From Iamia sp. SCSIO 61187 (GTDB lineage: Bacteria; Actinomycetota; Acidimicrobiia; Acidimicrobiales; Iamiaceae): a DNA stretch of 64,000 nucleotides. Position 1 is the first letter of the stretch. Each line of letters starts with the position of its first letter. The position numbers were made by a program, and so were the translations under genes. Of this stretch, positions 60,391-64,000 are shown piece after piece. The stretch covers positions 3,352,001 to 3,416,000 of the forward strand of contig NZ_CP050948.1 in assembly GCF_019443745.1 (NCBI RefSeq), in the 5' to 3' direction. Under the pieces are notes generated by a model. The model did not search any database and was not told the origin of the DNA. It saw only the letters and a program-made list of their open reading frames with translations.

Positions 60391-61383
60391 TTGACCATCG
60401 CTGGCACCGACCCCCACGACATCGAGGACCGGACGATCGATCGCGAGATCGGTCCGGCCACCGAGATCTCCAAGCGGCCGAACCCCGTCCGGCGGCTGAT
60501 GAACGTCTGGGCCTACCGGGAGCTGCTCGGGAACCTCGTCCGCAAGGAGCTGAAGGTCAAGTACAAGAACAGCGTCCTCGGCTTCGTGTGGACGCTGCTC
60601 AACCCGACGCTCTACCTGGTCGTGTTCTCCCTGGTGTTCCAGGAGGTCCTGCGGGTCCAGGTCCCGTACTACGCCATCTTCTTCCTGTCGGGCCTGCTGG
60701 TCTGGAACTTCTTCTCCACCGCCCTCGGCTCCGGCACCGGCTCGATCACCGGGAACGCCCAGCTGGTGCAGAAGGTCTGGTTCCCCCGCGAGATCCTCCC
60801 GCTGGCCGCCATCGGCGCGGCCATGGTCCACTTCGCCCTCCAGGCCATCGTCCTCGTGGCCGCCCTGGGCATCTTCCGGCGGGCGCCGTCGGCCGAGTAC
60901 GCCATCGCCCTCCCCCTCGCCATCCTCGTGCTGGTGGTGCTGGCCGCGGCGCTGGCCATCGCCCTGTCGGCGGTCAACGTCTACCTGCGCGACACCGAGC
61001 ACCTGCTCGAGCTGGCCCTGCTGGCCTGGTTCTGGTTGTCGGCCGTCGTCTACCCGTACCGGCAGGTGGCCGAGCGGCTGGGCCCGAGCCGGGAGTGGAT
61101 GGCGTCGCTGAACCCCATCATCCCCATCGTCCTCACCTTCCAGCGGGTCCTCTACAACCCCGAGGACACCACGCTCGGCTGGTACACCAACGGCGGTCGG
61201 GAGGGCTCCCGGTTCGACCCCACCAACGCCATCCCCGACCAGCCCGTCCCGGCCCTCATCCACCACCCCCTGGAGTGGTACCTGACCCGCCTCGGCCTCG
61301 TCGGGCTGGTCTCGATCGGGCTCCTGCTCGGCGCCCTGTGGCTCTTCGGGCGGCTCGAGGACGACATGGCCGAGGAGATCTGA
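60391..61383 (+). CDS. wzm: ABC-2 type polysaccharide exporter permease (Wzm)
   Basis: 330 residues from a TTG start, chosen because GAGGAG sits 6 nt upstream; no ATG or GTG fits. About 60 cytoplasmic N-terminal residues, then RELLGNLVRKELKVKYKNSVLGFVWTLLNPTLYLVVF, the hallmark of this permease family, and six membrane helices in total. A large loop between the last two helices (REGSRFDPTNAIPDQ) is family-typical. It forms the channel that moves the lipid-linked glycan across the membrane with the next gene product. Confidence 0.92.
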   Translation: MTIAGTDPHDIEDRTIDREIGPATEISKRPNPVRRLMNVWAYRELLGNLVRKELKVKYKNSVLGFVWTLLNPTLYLVVFSLVFQEVLRVQVPYYAIFFLSGLLVWNFFSTALGSGTGSITGNAQLVQKVWFPREILPLAAIGAAMVHFALQAIVLVAALGIFRRAPSAEYAIALPLAILVLVVLAAALAIALSAVNVYLRDTEHLLELALLAWFWLSAVVYPYRQVAERLGPSREWMASLNPIIPIVLTFQRVLYNPEDTTLGWYTNGGREGSRFDPTNAIPDQPVPALIHHPLEWYLTRLGLVGLVSIGLLLGALWLFGRLEDDMAEEI

Positions 61384-61385
61384 GC

Positions 61386-62654
61386 ATGGCCGAGGTCATC
61401 ACCATCGACTCGGTCAGCAAGGTGTTCAAGCTGGCCAAGGACAAGCCCAAGTCGGCCAAGGAGCGCGTCATCCGGGCCGGGCGGATCAAGTGGGAGGAGT
61501 TCCGGGCCCTCGACGACGTGTCGTTCGCCGTCCAGCAGGGCGAGACGCTCGCCATGCTGGGCCACAACGGCAGCGGGAAGTCGACCCTCCTCAAGTGCGT
61601 GGCCGGCACCCTGCGCCCCACCACGGGCACCATCACCCACCGGGGCCGGCTGGCCGCCCTCCTCGAGCTGGGCGCCGGCTTCCACCCGGACCTCACCGGC
61701 CGGGAGAACGTCTTCCTCAACGGCTCGATCCTCGGCTTCTCCAAGGCCCAGGTGGAGGGCATCTTCGACGACATCGTCGACTTCGCCGAGCTCGAGGAGT
61801 TCATCGACCTCCAGGTGAAGCACTACTCCTCGGGCATGTACGCCCGGCTCGGCTTCGCCGTGGCCATCAACGTCGACCCCGACATCTTGCTGGTCGACGA
61901 GGTTCTCTCGGTCGGCGACGAGGCCTTCCAGCGCAAGTGCATCGACCGCATCCGGCGGATGCAGCGCGAGGGCCGCACGATCCTCGTCGTCTCCCACGCC
62001 ACCGACCTGGTCCGCCAGATCGCCGACCGGGCCGTCGTGCTGGACCACGGGAAGATGGTCGCCGACGCCGCCCCCGGCGAGGCCATCCGGGCCTTCCGCG
62101 AGGCCCTGGCCGCCCGAGGCGTCGACATCCCCCTCCACGCCGAGGAGACCGACCACACCCCGCCGACGCTCGCCGACCCCGTCACCGGTGAGATGCCCAT
62201 CATCGTCAGCCCCAACGCCCTGGTCGACGACCCCGGCGCCACGGTGAGGATCCGCCACGTCATCGCCGAGTACCCCGACGAGGACGCCGGCCACATGCTC
62301 CCGGGCCAGCCCCTCAAGCTGCGGATCGGCTACACCGCGACCGGGATGATCACCGACGTGGCCTTCGCCGTCGAGATCTTCGACGAGGACGGCACCCGCC
62401 TCATGGGCACCACCACCGACGTGCTGGAGCAGTACATCCACGCCGTCAAGGGCGACGGCGAGGTCAACTTCGTCTTCGACAACATGCCCCTCCTCGACGG
62501 CACCTTCCCGCTCACCGTCGCCATCCACTCCCACGACGGCGGCACCATCTACGACGAGCGCGAGTTCGAGGACACCTTCTCGGTCATGAACCCGGGCCGC
62601 ACCCGCGGGATCGTCAACTTCCCGGTCAAGGTCGAGCACCTCTTCAACTTCTGA
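61386..62654 (+). CDS. wzt: ABC exporter ATPase with C-terminal glycan-binding domain (Wzt)
   Basis: 422 residues. ATPase domain: GHNGSGKSTLLKCVAG, LLELGAGFHPDLTGRENVFLNG, signature YSSGMYARLGFAVAI, Walker B ILLVDEVLSVGDEAFQRKC. Residues ~270-422 are a beta-sandwich (LKLRIGYTATGMITDVAFAVEIFDEDG, FPLTVAIHSHDGGTIYDE) as in Wzt proteins that recognise the finished O-antigen end. This couples export to a defined glycan terminus. It follows wzm by 2 nt. Confidence 0.93.
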   Translation: MAEVITIDSVSKVFKLAKDKPKSAKERVIRAGRIKWEEFRALDDVSFAVQQGETLAMLGHNGSGKSTLLKCVAGTLRPTTGTITHRGRLAALLELGAGFHPDLTGRENVFLNGSILGFSKAQVEGIFDDIVDFAELEEFIDLQVKHYSSGMYARLGFAVAINVDPDILLVDEVLSVGDEAFQRKCIDRIRRMQREGRTILVVSHATDLVRQIADRAVVLDHGKMVADAAPGEAIRAFREALAARGVDIPLHAEETDHTPPTLADPVTGEMPIIVSPNALVDDPGATVRIRHVIAEYPDEDAGHMLPGQPLKLRIGYTATGMITDVAFAVEIFDEDGTRLMGTTTDVLEQYIHAVKGDGEVNFVFDNMPLLDGTFPLTVAIHSHDGGTIYDEREFEDTFSVMNPGRTRGIVNFPVKVEHLFNF

Positions 62655-62702
62655 AGCCAGGTCGCAGACGCGGTCGTCTGCCGAACCGGGGCGCTGCCCG
62701 AC

Positions 62703-62776
62703 CCCTTCCCGCCGAAGCTCGCTGCGCTCGCCGGCTCACTCCGACGCAGGCCGGGTGAGGGGGCTGCCGCCAGGCC
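62703..62776. repeat. Dispersed intergenic repeat, copy B
   Basis: 74 nt with the same ends as 33995-34071 (CCCTTCCCGCCGAAGC and GGGGCTGCCGCCAGGCC), a shared GCCGGCTC, and a different inner hairpin (GCTCGCTGCGCTCGCC). The inner parts vary while the ends are kept, as in a structured RNA or small mobile repeat. Confidence 0.55.
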
Positions 62777-62891
62777 CACCGGAACGCTTCGCGGGCGGTC
62801 GGCGCCCGCCTGCGTTCTCGGTGGCAGATGTCGGACGTACGTCCCACATATCCCACCGAGTTCGGCGTCAGGGGGTGGGAGGCTGGCCGAC

Positions 62892-64000
62892 ATGGCCGTG
62901 GTGAGCGTCGACGGGGCGGCGTTCGCCCACCCGGGTGGGGCGCCGCTGTTCGAGGACGTGGCGTTCCGCGTCCGGTCGGGCCAGCACGTGGCGCTCGTCG
63001 GGGCCAACGGCGTGGGCAAGTCGACGCTGCTGCGCTGCATCGCCGGCGAGCACGCCCTCACCGAGGGCACCATCCACTGCGACGGCACGGTCGCCCTGAT
63101 GCCCCAGGCCATCGGGACCGGCGCCGAGGGGGCGGCGACGGTGCGGGACCTGCTGGTCCGCTTCGCCCGCGCCGCGGTGCGCGACGCCGCCCTCGCCCTC
63201 GACCGGGCCGAGGCGGCCAACGCCGCCGCGCCCAGCGAGGCGACCGGGCTCGCCCTCTCCGACGCCGTGATCGGCTGGGCCGACGTCGGCGGCTACGACC
63301 AGGAGAGCCGGTGGGACGCGGCGTGCGACGCCATCCTCGGCGGCGGGCTCGACGCGGTCGGCGGGCGGGCCGTCGCCACCCTCTCCGGCGGGGAGCGCAA
63401 GCGGCTGGTGCTCGAGTCGCTGCTCGCCAGCGACGCCGACGCCCTCCTGCTCGACGAGCCCGACAACTTCCTCGACATCCCGGCCAAGCGGTGGCTCGAA
63501 CGCCGCCTCCGGGCCTCGCCCAAGACCGTCCTCGTGGTGAGCCACGACCGGGAGCTGCTCGCCGACGCCGCCGACGCGGTCGTCACCGTCGAGGGCAACG
63601 GTGCGTGGACCCACCCCGGAGGGTGGGCCACCTACAGGGCGGCGCGGGAGGCCCGCAACCAGGCGCTCGGCGACGCCCGCGCCCGGTGGAAGGCTGAGGA
63701 GCGGCGCCTCTTCCAGCTCTTCAAGGAGCTCAAGCAGCGGGCCTCGGTCAGCGACACCAACGCCAAGAAGGCGGCCGCCGCCGAGCACCGCTGGGAGCGG
63801 TGGGTCGAGGCCGGACCGCCCCCTCCCCCACCCAAGGACCGCGCCGTGCGGATGAGGCTCGCGGGGGCCGACAGCGGCCGCATCGTCCTGCGCTGCGAGC
63901 GGCTCGCGCTGACCGGCCTGACCGACCCCTTCGACCTCGAGGTGCACCTGGGCGACCGGGTGGCCGTCCTCGGGCCCAACGGGACCGGCAAGAGCCACCT
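62892..64000 (+). CDS. ABC-F family ATPase (3' end beyond the window)
   Basis: 369 residues visible from ATG, frame still open at the edge. ABC domain 1: Walker A GANGVGKSTL (~38), signature TLSGGERKRLVLESL, Walker B ALLLDEPDNFLDIPAKRW, switch VVSHDREL. A helical linker (RNQALGDARARWKAEERRL, LKQRASVSDTNAKKAAAAEHRWERW) leads to domain 2, which ends at its Walker A GPNGTGKSH. ABC-F proteins bind the ribosome E site and can give antibiotic protection or aid translation. No membrane domain. Confidence 0.9.
   Translation, partial: MAVVSVDGAAFAHPGGAPLFEDVAFRVRSGQHVALVGANGVGKSTLLRCIAGEHALTEGTIHCDGTVALMPQAIGTGAEGAATVRDLLVRFARAAVRDAALALDRAEAANAAAPSEATGLALSDAVIGWADVGGYDQESRWDAACDAILGGGLDAVGGRAVATLSGGERKRLVLESLLASDADALLLDEPDNFLDIPAKRWLERRLRASPKTVLVVSHDRELLADAADAVVTVEGNGAWTHPGGWATYRAAREARNQALGDARARWKAEERRLFQLFKELKQRASVSDTNAKKAAAAEHRWERWVEAGPPPPPPKDRAVRMRLAGADSGRIVLRCERLALTGLTDPFDLEVHLGDRVAVLGPNGTGKSH

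Noticed and set aside
62655..62891. Possible riboswitch or tRNA in the gap before the ABC-F gene
   Set aside because: No cloverleaf or known riboswitch core could be folded by eye; only the dispersed repeat is supported.

Overview
The window is about 64 kb of very GC-rich, densely coding DNA with no rRNA, tRNA, CRISPR array, prophage or transposase that I can recognise. It reads as the chromosome of an actinobacterium. The evidence is coenzyme F420 biosynthesis genes (cofD, cofE), a 13E12/DUF222-type HNH endonuclease, a SufB/C/D/S/U iron-sulfur system, an AAC(2')-I-like acetyltransferase, a mycothiol-type maleylpyruvate isomerase-fold protein, many GTG starts with 4-nt ATGA/GTGA overlaps, and several genes that look leaderless (TANNNT box 6-9 nt before the start codon). 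An Acidimicrobiia-like lineage is my best guess, but that is inference. No gap between genes exceeds about 240 bases.

Layout. 1-3.7 kb: 3' end of a trans-sulfuration enzyme, then a locus with a calcium-binding-repeat zinc metallopeptidase (split by an apparent frameshift), a membrane-anchored partner and a divergent small helical protein. 3.7-11.1 kb: a degraded or rearranged type I restriction locus: HsdR with an extra C-terminal AlbA_2 domain, an unknown basic zinc-ribbon protein, a 5'-shortened HNH endonuclease and a C-terminally short HsdM, with no hsdS. 11.1-17.5 kb: two EcsC-family paralogues, small enzymes, an AAC(2')-I homologue, an unusual SDR, a GNAT and an XRE regulator. 17.6-22.6 kb: GDP-mannose dehydratase, enoyl-CoA hydratase, a methyltransferase and the F420 pair cofD-cofE. 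23-31 kb: phenylalanine/tyrosine catabolism (phhA, hpd, hmgA, fumarylacetoacetase-family hydrolase) with two Lrp/AsnC regulators, plus a NarL-type two-component system and an acyltransferase-like protein. phhB lies apart, at 38.4 kb.

31.2-34 kb holds sufC-sufS-sufU. 34.1-38.2 kb holds a beta-phosphoglucomutase-like HAD, a GNAT and a GH65 disaccharide phosphorylase. 38.7-44.1 kb is a tightly overlapping operon of sensor kinase, two receiver proteins, a HEAT-repeat membrane protein and a processive GT2 glycosyltransferase. 44.1-50 kb has the rest of the SUF machinery (second sufC, Rieske protein, sufD, three unrelated genes, sufB). 50-55 kb has a PDZ serine protease divergent from an HxlR regulator, a conserved unknown, a GDPD and an orphan DNA methyltransferase with a nuclease-like tail. 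55.2-62.7 kb is a glycan assembly and export cluster (coiled-coil protein, GT4, fused double GT4, Wzm, Wzt). An ABC-F protein runs off the right edge.

Intergenic structure is notable. There are 27-29-nt palindromes with ACGGA outer arms directly after gene ends, 50-nt palindromes with GTTCTG arms (one single, one tandem pair), and a shared ~75-nt repeat between co-directional genes. The strongest leads are the rearranged restriction locus, the WXG100-like/RTX metallopeptidase locus, the two-component/HEAT/GT2 operon, and the two palindrome families.
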